A stretch of DNA of 64,000 bases from Thermoanaerobaculia bacterium (GTDB lineage Bacteria > Acidobacteriota > Thermoanaerobaculia > Multivoradales > J023): NCBI GenBank assembly GCA_030431255.1, contig JAUIJL010000008.1, positions 62,001 through 126,000 of the forward strand, in the 5' to 3' direction. Shown here piece by piece: positions 42,505-54,500 of the stretch (position 1 is the stretch's first letter; each line of letters starts with the position of its first letter). Made by a program: the position numbers and the translations under genes. The notes below the pieces were generated by a model, which did not search any database, was not told where the DNA came from, and saw only the letters and a program-made list of their open reading frames with translations.

Positions 42505-45500
42505 ATGCGCAGCGAGAAGCATGTCGACGTCGATTCGACAGGAGAGCTTTCTACGATGAGATGCCTTCACCAACGGTTCCTTACTCGGCTCGCCGGCTTG
42601 GGCTTGGTGGCCGTTTGCGCGGCGGTGCTGGGCCCGGCTCCGGCGGCCTTGGCCCAAACCGATCCACCGGCGGACTTCCGCCTGACCTCCGAGCTCACCT
42701 CCCAGGCGGTCTTCTCGTGCCGTCAGCTGGATCTCAAAGGCGGCTCGTTGATCGATTCCATCGACCTGAGCACCGGCGTGCAAGGAGACGAAGGTCATAT
42801 TCGCTCCAACGCCGACATTGAGCTCAACGGCAATTCCACCGTGCGCGGCGACGCCGTCGCCGGCCCCGGTGGCAGCATCATTTTCCGCGGCCAGCCGGCC
42901 ACGGTCACCGGCGATCAGATCGTCGCCGACGAGCCCTACAACTGCGCGCCCATCGATTTGAATACCCTGCGCGCGGAGCTCGAGGGCAGCCACGACAACG
43001 AAAACATCCCCCGCTCCGACAAAAATAAAGACGTCTTCAAGGGCAACGGCTGGGCCTTCGACCTCAAGGGCAACGACGGCGTCACCCTGCCCGAGGGCAG
43101 CTACCTCTTCGACTCCTTGACCCTGGGCGGCAACTCGGAGATCCGCATTTCCGGCCGGGTCAACATCCTCGTGACCGGCGACATCCAGATCAACGGCAAC
43201 GGCGATTTCAACCTCGACGGCGACCCCTTCGATCTGCGCATCTGGAGCTTGGGCTCGCTCATCGACATCACCTCCGGATCGCGCATCTTCGGCCATTTCT
43301 ACGGCCCGAACGCCGACTTCAAGCTGGCCGGCCAAGCGGAGATCACCGGCTCGATCTTCGCCGACAAAGTCGATATCTCCGGCGGCGGCAACGTGCGGCG
43401 GGTGGTCGACGACATCCCGCCGAGCCTGATCATCGAGAGCCCCATCGACGGCGACTCCGTCACCCTCTGCGAGATTCCGGTCATCGGCCGGGCGAGTGAC
43501 GACCAAACCGGCGTTGCCCTGACCATCAACGGCGAGCCCGTGGAGCTCACCGAAGATCCGGATTCCGACGATTTCCTCTTCAGCTCGCCCACCAGCCTCT
43601 ACGGCGACGATCCCGGCTTGATCGTGGTCGAGGCCACGGACGTGGCGGGCAACGTCTTCACCCTGCAAGTGCGGGTGGAGATCGTGCCGCCCGCCCTTCA
43701 GCTGACCTCGCCCGCCCCCGGCTCGTTGGTGGGGGAGCGGGTGGTCGACCTGGCCGGCACCTCGGGCACCTCCGTGTCCGTGACGGTCAACGGCATCGAC
43801 GCCACCATGGCCGGCAATCCCGGCGATACCTCCTTCACCCTCGCCGGTTTCGACCTGGGGGAGGACGGCCTGCGCAGCCTGGAGATCACGGGCGTGAATT
43901 GCGGCGGCTCGACCACCGAAACTTTCGTGGTGGACCTCGACACCCTGCCGCCGACGGTGGCCATCGATTCCCCGGACGAAGGCGCGCTCTTCGGTGAGCA
44001 GCCGATTACGGTCACCGGCACGGTCGAGGACGCCCACTTGACCTCGGTCACCGTCAACGGCGTGGACGCCAGCCTCGACGCCGGCCGTTTCATCGCCACC
44101 GGGGTCAGCCTGGCGGAGGGGGATAACCCCTTGGTCGCCCGCGCCACCGACGCCCTGGGTCGCGTTACCGACAGCGCGGTGGTCACCGTCGAGCTCGACA
44201 CCACGGCGCCGACCGTGTCGATCGACGATCCGATCAGCGGCGTGGTCATCGACACGCCGGTGATCACGGTCACCGGCCATGTGTCGGATCCGAATCTGGC
44301 CAGTGTCACCGTCAACGGGGTCACCGCCACGGTCACCGACATGGAATTCTCCGCCCCGGGCATCAGCTTGACCGAGGGCGACAACACCTTGGTGGCCGAA
44401 GCCATCGACCAAGTGGGCAATACGGCGGTTTCGCCGGCGGTGACCGTGGTGCTCGACACCCTGCCGCCGACCGTCGCCATCGACACCGATCCGCTGCCGA
44501 GCCTCACCGCCGACGGCACCGTGGACGTCACCGGCACCGTTTCCGATGCTCATCTCGCGGGCGTCACCGTCAATGGTGTCACCGCCACGGTCAACGGTGA
44601 GACCTTCCTGGCCCAGGGCGTGACCCTGGCCGAAGGCACCAATATTTTGATCGCCACCGCCGTCGACGTGCTCGACCACAGCACCGACTCGGCGCCGGTC
44701 GAAATCGTGCGCGACTCCACGCCGCCGGAGATCGAAATCACCTCGCCAGTGGCCGGCGCCGAGCTCGACGTGCGCGAGATCACCGTCGAAGGCACGGTGC
44801 GCGACGCCCATCTGGATCGGGTGACCGTGCTCGGCGTCAACGCCACGGTGGTCGGCGATCCCGTGACAGGAGCCACGTGGACCGCTCAGGTGATCCTGCC
44901 GGAGAATTACTCCGACATCACCGCCCGCGCCGTGGACGTCTTGGATCAAATCACCGACGCCGAGCCCGTGCCCGTGGTGGCCGACACCACCGATCCGGTG
45001 ATCAGCCTCGATCCGCCGGCCGCGCCCCTGGTGGGCACCCCGTCGGTGACCGTCACCGGTACCGTGGAGGACTACCACCTCGACGGCGTGACCGTGGATT
45101 GGCAGCCCGGCGACGGCAGCGTCGACGCGGTCGTGACCGGTGATCCGTCCGCGGGTGCGCCGTTCTCCGCCGACATCACCCTGAGCGAAGGTTTGAACAC
45201 CGTCACCGCCACGGCCACGGATACCTTCGGTCACGTGGTGACCTCGGAAAGCATTGTTGTCGACCTCGACACCACACCGCCGACCCTGGCCATCGACACC
45301 CCGGCCGCCGGCTTGCTCACCGACGTGCCCGTGCAAACCGTGGCCGGTCCGGTGTCCGACGCCCACCTGGCCTCGGTCACGGTGTCCGTGCCGTCGGCCA
45401 CGGATCTGCCGGCGACGGTTGGGGATGACCGCTTCTCGGTCGACGTCACCCTCACCGAGGGCGCCAACACCATCACCGCCCGGGCCGTCGATCAGCTCGG

Positions 45501-48500
45501 TCTGTCGACCGACGCCACGCCCATCGTGGTGGTGCTCGACACCCTGCCGCCGACGGTGGCCATCGACCCGGCGTCGGTGGAGCCCTTGACCGCCGACGGC
45601 ACCGTGTCCGTATCGGGCACCGTCCGCGATGCCCATCTGCAAGGGGTGACGGTCAACGGCGTGACGGCGACGGTCAGCGGCGATCCCGTGTCCGGCGCCA
45701 CGTTTACGGCCGTGGTCAGCCTCACCGAGGGCGACAACACCCTGGTGGCCACCGCCACCGACACCTTGGGCCACGCCGCGTCGTCGGCGCCGGTCGTCGT
45801 AGTGCGCGACAGCACGCCGCCGAATCTGGCGATCACCGTGCCCACCTCCGGCGACGGCTTCGACAGCCGCACGATCGAGGTCAGCGGCACGGTGCAGGAC
45901 TTCCATTTGCAATCGGTGCAGGTCAACGGCGTGACCGCGACGGTCACCGGCGATGCCACCACCGGCGCCACGTTTACGGCCACCGTCGAGCTGCCGGAAG
46001 GCGGCGGTGATTTGATCGCCACCGCCGACGACACCCTGGGCCAGACCTCCACCACGCCGCCGGTGTCGGTGGTGGTCGACACCCTGCCGCCGGAGGTAGC
46101 GGTGGACGCGCCGGCGGATCCGTTGGTCAACACGCCGACGATCACGGTCACGGGCACCTTCGTCGAGCCTCATCTGGCCTCGGTGGTGGTGCAAAGCGCC
46201 GAGGGATCGAGCGCGTCGGCCACGGCGTCGCCCGGCCCCAACGGCACCTGGAGCGCCGCCGGCTTCACCCTGGTGGAGGGCACCAACACGGTGACCGCCA
46301 CCGCCGCCGACACCTACGGCCACAGCGCCACCTCGGCCCCGGTGACCTGGATTCTCGACACCTTGCCCCCGGAGGTGACCCTGGATCCGGCGTCCGTCGA
46401 GGCCTTGACCGCCGCCGGCTCCACGTCGATTTCGGGCACCGTGCGTGACGCCCACCTGCAATCCGTGGTGGTCAACGGCGTGACCGCCGTGGTCACCGGC
46501 GATCCGGTGGCCGGCGCCACGTTCACGGCCACGGGCGTGACCCTCGACGAGGGCGAGAACATCCTGGTAGCGACCGCGGTCGACACCCTGGGCCAAAGCG
46601 CCGACTCCAACGCCGTGACCGTGGTGCGCGACAGCACCCCGCCGGCCCTGGAGATCACCGTGCCCACGGACGGAGCCGGCTTCGACAGCCGCACCATCCA
46701 GGTCAGCGGCACGGTGCAAGACGCCCACCTGCAGACGGTGACGGTCAACGGCGTCACGGCCACGGTGAGCGGCGATGCCGTGTCCGGGGCGACGTTCGCG
46801 GCCACCATCGAGCTGCCGGAGGGCGGCGGAGAGATCACCGCCACGGCCGACGACGCCCTGGGACAAAGCACCACTACAGTGCCGATCACCGTGGTCATCG
46901 ACACCTTGCCGCCGGAGATCGCCATCGACGCCCCGGCCCAAGCCCTGGTCGACACGCCGTCGATCTCGGTCACCGGCACCTTCGTCGAGCCCCACCTCGA
47001 GGGCATCGTGGTGTCGAGCCTGGAAGGCGGTAGCCAACCGGCGAGTCCCGGTAGCGGTATTTGGACCGCCGACGGCTTCGGCTTGGTGGAGGGCACCAAC
47101 ACCCTCACCGCCACGGCCACGGATACCTACGGCCACAGCGCGACCTCGGCGCCGGTGATTTGGGTGCTCGACACCCTGCCGCCGGTCCTGACGATCGCTC
47201 AGCCCATCGAGGGCTCCGTGGCCACGGATGTGGTGTCGGTGGTCTCGGGCACGGTCTCCGACGCGCACCTGCAATCGGTGACGGTCAACGGCATCGCCGC
47301 CACGGTCGACGGCGCCCCCGAGTCGGGCGCCACCTACACGGCCACGGTGCCCCTGGCGGCCGGCGCCAACAACCTGGTGGTGGTGGCCACGGATCAGCTC
47401 GGTCATCAGACGGAATCCCAAGTGACCGTGCTGCTCGATACCTTGCCCCCGGGCCTGACCATCGACCAGCCGGCCCTGACGGACGGCGCTTGTGTGGTCG
47501 CCGGCCAGCTGCAAACCGTGGGCGGCGGCTTCGCCGATCCCAACCCGGCAGACGGCGAGGACGGCATCAACGCCCTACGGCTCGACGTGGTGCCGGCGGG
47601 CGCGGACACGGCCACCACCTACGTCGGCGTCCTATCGCCGGACGGTAGCCGTTGGACGGTGGAGAACGTCAACTTGGGCGCCGTCGACGGCTTGGCCACG
47701 GTCACCGCTATCGGTACCGACGTGATCGGCAATACCTCCCAGATCACCGGCAGCTTCCGGGTCGACGCCTCGGCCCCGACCCTGACCATCTTGATGAACG
47801 GCAATCCTTTCGTCGGCCAGGGCAGCGGTGAGCAACCGGATCCAGCGGTCCAACCGAGCCTGGTGGCCGGTCAGGTGGCGTTCAACGCCACCGTCGAAGA
47901 CGGCGCCTCCGGCGAGCCGCCGCGGGCCACGTTGACCCTGAACGGCCAGCCCTACGTGGCCGGCACCGCGATCGTCGCCGACGGTAACTATGTGTTGGTG
48001 GCCCGGGTCACCGATTGCGCCGGCCGCGAGGTGGTCGCCCACGCCAACGTGCGCATCGACCGTACGCCGCCGCGCCTGCTGTCCACCAACCCCGCCGATA
48101 ACCAGAGCTTGACCTCGGGCATCGCCGGCTACAGCGGCACCTCGGATCCGGATCTGGCCACGGCCACGGTCGGCGGTCAACCCGCCACACTGAGCAGCTC
48201 TGGCGGTACCTCGAGCTTCGTGCGCTCGCCCTATCCCTGGCAGGAGGGCGACAACACGGTCGACATCGAGCTGGTGGATCAAGCGGGTAACCGCGCGACC
48301 TTCCGCCGGACGTTTAGAGTGACGTCCACGGATCTGTCGGTGGAGATCCTCGATCAGGGTCTGCCGATCACCAACGGCCAGGTCTTCACCCGCTCGGTGG
48401 CACCCACGGCGGTCGCCACCGACGGCGAGGCCACGGTGACCTTGACCCGCAACGGTCAAGTGACCCCGAACGGCACGGAAATCACCCAAAGCGGCACCTA

Positions 48501-51500
48501 CAACATGTCTGCCCAGGCGGTGGACGCCGAGGGCCGGACCGCCAATGCCGCGGTCAGCTTCACCATCGATCTCGACGGCGGCCCGCAGCTGACGGTGACC
48601 TATCCGCAGGATACGTCCAAGGTCTCGGTCAACCCGATCACTGTCACCGGCACGGTGACCGGCAATGATCCGCCGATCACGGTGACGGTCAACGATCTGC
48701 CGGCCACGGTCAACGGCGGCAATTGGTCCGTGTCCGTGCCCCTGGTGCCCGGCGACATCAACTATCTGACCGCCGTCGCCACCGACGCCCGCGGTCGGCG
48801 GGACGTGGTGCCGGTGAGCATCATCCACCAAGAAGGCGCCCCCACGGTGCTGATCTTCGATCCCGTGGACGGCACCATCACCAACCGCGATCGCATCGAC
48901 GTGGTCGGCTCGGTGGTCCTCGATCCCAGGGACCTGCAAGACGGCTTGGTGACCGTCCTGGGTCCGGGTGGTGAGATCACCACTCCGGTCGGGCCCGACG
49001 GCGCCTTCCGGGCGGTGGATGTCCCATTGAGTGTCGGCGACAATGCCCTGGTGGCGTCGGTGGTCGACATCCACGGCAACGTCGGCCAAGCGGGCGTGTC
49101 GGTCTTCGCCGACAGCCAGCCGCCGCGCATCTCCGTGTCGGCCAACGGCCGGGTGCTGGAAGACGGCGCGGTCTTCGCCCAGCCGGTGCAGCTCACGGTG
49201 ACCCTCACCGACGACAGCGGCGAGGTGGAGGAGTCGATCCTGCGTCTGAACGGTGAGCCTCAGGCCACCGGCGGCGAAACCACCGAGCTGACGGTCTCCA
49301 ACGACGGCGGTTATTTGTTGAGCGTCGTCGGCCTGGATCGGGCCGGCAACGAGGCGCGCTTGGATCGCTCCTTCGTGCTCGACCGCGGCGGCTGTGGCCT
49401 GTCGGAGATCCAACCGGCCGACGGCACGGCGGTGACCTCGGCGATGGTGACGGTCAACGGCAAGAGCGGCCAAGCGGCGGCGGTCGAGGTGCGCATCGGC
49501 GGTCAAACCTTCCCGGCGCAGCTGGCGGACGGCACCTTCTTGGTGGCCGACGTGCCCTTGGCTCCCGGTCCCAACACCCTCGAAATCCTGTGCCAGGACG
49601 CCGGTGGCGCGGGCACGCCACAGACCGTGCAAGTCGAGCGTTTGACCGACGGCAGCGGACCGGTGGTGCACATTCAGACGCCGCAAAACGGCGCCCTGCT
49701 GTCGAGCGAAACCACCGACGTCTCCGGCACCTCGACGGCGCCGACGGTGACCATCAACGGCTTGGGAGCCAACTTCTTCCAAGGCAATTTCGGCTTCGGC
49801 GACATGCCCCTCTCCGAGGGTCCGAATATCCTCGGCGCCCGGGCGGTGGATGCTGCCGGGCGGGTCGGCACCGACCGCGTGGTGGTGCGCCTCGATTCCA
49901 CGGCGCCGGTGATCAGCATCACCTCGCCCGACAATCAAACCCGATTGGGCAAGGCGGGCGACGCCCCGGCGACCCTCGACGTCACCGGCTTGGTGGACAT
50001 CTCCAAGGAGCCGAATCTGGACCGGGTGACGGTCACCAGCTCCCTCGACGGCACGACCCTCGGCACGGTGACCGCGTCCGTGGATCCGAGCACCGGCAAA
50101 TTCGAGGCCCTGGCGGTGCCCTTGGACGACACGGCCACGGCGGAGCAGGCCCAGACCTTGACCGCCACCGCCACCGACACCTTGGGTCACCAAAGCTCGG
50201 CCACGGCGGAGGTCTTCCTCGACGCGACCGGCCCGGCGATCATCCTCGAAACCCCGGCGGATCTCACCCGCTTCGGTGAGAGCGCGCCCACCGAGGTGCC
50301 GGTCCGCGGTCAAGCCTGGGCCCAAGACGGCGGTCAAGTCCGCCTCAACGGCCAGACCCTTGACCCGGCGACCCTCACCTGGAGCGAGCCGGCAGCTGAC
50401 GGTCGACGTCACGTGAGCTTCGAGAGCACCCTGCCGATCGCCGATGTCGACGGCGCCTTCGGTCTGATCGCGCAGGTCAGCCAGCCGGACGAGCGCTTTG
50501 CCGAAACCCGGCGTCTGCTGTTCAAAGACAGCCGTGCCCCCGAGGTGGTGGAGATGATCCCGTCGGACGGCGAGTCCGGCGTCGAGCCCAACGCCTTGCT
50601 CTTGGTGTTGTTCAGCGAGCCGGTGGTGCCGTCGAGCTTGAACGGCGCCACGGGCCTGACCCTGATCCGCCAAAGCACCGCTCAAGCGGTCGCGGCGTCC
50701 ATCACCCAGGCGGGCAACGCCGTGGGTCTGGCGCCGGCCGCGGCCATGGCGCGCGGCGAGGTCTACACCTTGCGCGCCGGCACCGGCATCCGCGACGCCG
50801 CGGGCAATACCCTGGTGGCGCAAACTGACGCTCAATTTACGATCGCCGAGGAAGCGGCCGCCCAGGCGCCGATCGTCGATCCGTTGCCGGCGGTGATCTG
50901 CGCTCCGGAGATCCTGGTCACCGGCACCGCCGCCGCCCACGCCCAAATCGTGGTGCGCGACGGCACCCTGACCTTCCGCGGCTTCGCCGACGCGAGCGGC
51001 GCCTTCACCGTCAGCCTGCCGGTGTCCGCCAACGGCTTCCACGTGCTGCGGGTCTCCGCCCTCGACTCCACGGGCAGCGCGGTGAGCGCCGAAACCACCT
51101 TGGTGGTGCAGGTGGATTGCAGCGCGCCTCTGGTCAACGATTCTTCCTTCGACCGCGCCACGGGCACCTTGACGGTGACCTTCTCCGAGGCGGTGGACCC
51201 GGCGACGGTGTCCATCGGTGGTGCGGACGACGGCGTGCGCGTGCGTGACGCGGAAGATCCCGATTCGCCCCTGCAATCGGCGTCGATTTCCTTCGCCCAG
51301 CCCACGGTCATGTCCCTGGAGCTGGACAGCAGCCCCACCGCCTTCTGGCGCGATCGTCCCGTGCGCTTGCAAGTGAGCGCGCCGATCGCCGACGGCGAAG
51401 GCAACGTCATGGCCCAAAGCTACGAGACGGTGTTCTTCCCCGGTGGCGACGATCTCTCCGGCGGCTTCCTCTTCGGTGAGGTCTACGACGACCGCACGGG

Positions 51501-54500
51501 TCGGCCCCTGGGCAGCTCCCGGGTGCGCCTCTTCGACGTCGGCGCCGGCTTGCCCGGCACCGTGGCCGAAGGCAATCTGACCGCGCCGCGCATCGACGTG
51601 ACCACCGAAGGCCGCGGCCGCTACACCATGGCCGGCAGCGTGCCTTCGGCCCGCTACGCGGTGGTGGCGGAGAAATCCGGATACACCCGGGTGGTGCGTC
51701 GCTTGGCCCTGGAGCCGTCCACCGGCGCCGTGCCCTTCGACTCCCGATTGACGCCCCTCGATCCGGCCATGGGTACCCTCGATCCGGTCAGCGGCGGCTC
51801 CGTGAGCGCCGTGGCGCCGCGACCGTCGGCCTTGGAAGCGGATCCCGGCGCCTTGCCTGGGAACGCGTCCTTGTCGGTGATCCTCACCGCCCTCTCGGGC
51901 CAAGGTCTGCCGGACTTCCTGCCCCTGGGCTGGACCCCGGCGGTGGCCGCCGAGCTGCGCCTCGAAGCCGCCGACGTGCCCCTGCTCGACGGCGCGGCCG
52001 ACGCTTTCGTCGACGGCGGTGTGCGCGTGGATCTACCCTTGGACGCCTGGGTCGACGGCAGCGACGACCTGGTGGCGGTGCAATATCAGCTCAGCTCCGG
52101 CCTGTGGATCGTGCTCGACGATCCGCTGATCCTGACCGGCGACGAGCTCGGCCTGCCGGCGGATCGTCGGGTCGCGCGCCTTTCACCGATCGGTCCCGGC
52201 GCCGTGGCGGTGGTGGTTCCGGACACGGATCCGACCTACGCCCCGACCCTGCCCGGCGCCGCCGGCGAGGTGCTCACCGGCGCCGATCGTCCCAGCGCGG
52301 TGCCGGCTTTCGAGGCCGATCTACAGCTCGAGCCGGCGATCATTACGCCCACCGGCAAATCCCAGGCCAGGGTCGTGGCAAGGGCCGCCGACGGCTCCAC
52401 CCCGTGGCCGTCCGGTCTAGCGGTCCAGGCGTTCCTCGAGGAAACCCTGATCCTGGCCGCCGGCCAAGGCCAATTGCTCGAGGCGCCGTTCGCCGCGGAC
52501 TTGGTGCTCTACCAACCGCGTCTGAGCTCCGCCGAGCAAAACGGCAACGCCCTGGGCAGCGCCGGCGCCGCCGATTTCGTCATCTCCCCGAGCTCCCGGG
52601 CCGCCCAGGTGCTCCTGGAGGTGGGTTATGAGGACGTGCGCATCTATCCCTTCCCCGAAACTGTCGAGCGCGGACCGGTGGTCGGTCCGTCCGGCGGTAC
52701 CGTGGGCCAGGGTGACGGCGTCGAGCTGGTGATCCCTGAAGGCGCGGTGTCCGCCGAAACCGTGGCCACCGCCGAGCTGGTGCCCCTCGACGAGGTCAAC
52801 GCCGGTGTCGTGCAATGGCCGGGTTACACCACCCTGGCGGCGGTACGCATCGACTTCCAAGGCAAGGTCTTGGGTCGTGCCGCCACCCTGCGCGTGCCGG
52901 TGCCCGACGGCACCCCGGCGGAGGTGGCCGGCGACCCGCGGGTGATCCTGGTGGAGATCGTCGAAGCCCCCGACGATCTGCGCGCCGCCTTCCCGAAATT
53001 GACCGCCCGCAGCCGTCGCCAAGGCACCGGCAGCCAAGCGCGGATCATCGCCGGTCCCGACTCCAACGGCGGCTTGCCGCTGGAGGGTCTGGTGCGCGAA
53101 GGCCTCTACCTGGTGTTGCACGCCGAGCTGCCGATCGGTTACGCCACCGGCTCCGTGAGCCATGGCAACGGCGCCGGTCTCGACCGTGCCCGGGTCACGG
53201 TGGGTGCCTTGGGCACCGCCGACCTGAGCTCCGGCGGCGGTCGTTACACCCTGCCCATGCCGGCCGGCGATCCGCGCACTCTGCAAGCGGTGCATCCCGA
53301 CACGGACGAGCTGGGTGAGGCCGTGGCGAGCGTGGCCGCGGGTCAGACGGTGACCGTCGACATCACCTTGCAGCCCACGCCGCCGACCATCGTCGGGCTG
53401 ACCCCGGTGGACGGCTCCACGGATCAACCGACCCTGGTGACCGTAGCCGTGCAGTGGAACGAGGCCCTGGATCCGTCCAGCGTGTCACCCACCGCCCTGC
53501 GCGTCGAATTGGCCGACGCCCAAGGGAACGGCTCCGGTGTCTTCGCCAACGGCGAGGCCAAGCTCAGCCCCGACGGCTCCAGCCTCTACTTTGATTTGGA
53601 CCGTCCCTTGGCGCCGGGCCGTAATTGGGTCGCCAGCTTCCACGGCGGCGTGCGCGATTTGCGCGGCGCCGGCTACGCCGGTCCGGTGCCGGTGCAGTGG
53701 CGATTCTCCACCTCGACCATCGTGTCTCCGGGCGGTCAAGTCGACCCGACCCGATTCCACGTCGAGGTGCCGGTCAACGGCGTGTCGCGCATCTACGCCG
53801 ACGCCGACGCCATCCCGCGTCACCAGCTCGGCCAAGCCCCGTGGCTGGTGGTGCCCTACGCCCTCACCCGCCGCGGTCTCGACCCGGTGAGCGTGCAGTA
53901 CTCGGCCACCACCAGCGGCAGCTTCGATGGCACCGTCGGCACCGCCGGCTATCCGGTGGAGCTGGGCACCGAGGTGTGGGTCAAAGTCATCGATCCCCAG
54001 GGTCAAATCGCCGCCGAATTCCAAGTCGGCCCGTTCGTCAGCCCCGACGGCAAAGGCTTCGTCGCCCCGCCCGGCGAGGCCCTGACCTTCCGCTCCGCCG
54101 AAGGGATCCTGGTCGACGTGCCGGCCGGCGCGTTCGACGAAGCGACCCTGGTGCGGGTGGAAATGCTGTCCCTCGGCAGCATCGGATTGCCGACCCCCGA
54201 GGGCCTGCAAGCCGGCGCCTACGTGCGGGTCGACTTCGACGGCGAGGCCAACGAGACCCTGCGCCTGTCGGTGCCGGCTCCGGCCGCCGCCGAGGTGGGC
54301 GACCAAGTCTTCGTCGGCGAGAAGATCCAGGTGGCCTGGGGCAAACGCCTGCAGATGCTCACCTACGGTGCCGTGCTCGATCGCGGCGGTGAGAAGCTGA
54401 TGTCCAACGACGCGAGCGTGCAGCCGGAGCCGGATCTGGGCAACAACCTGGTCACCGGCGACCCTGCGGGACAGGCCGAGCTCAAATCCGGCGGCGCGGC

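Noticed and set aside
42139-47514. A 1,791-codon minus-strand open frame opposite the Ig-repeat gene
   Set aside because: Long antisense frames are expected in high-GC repeats with strong codon bias. The plus-strand frame is longer, has a signal peptide and recognisable modules.
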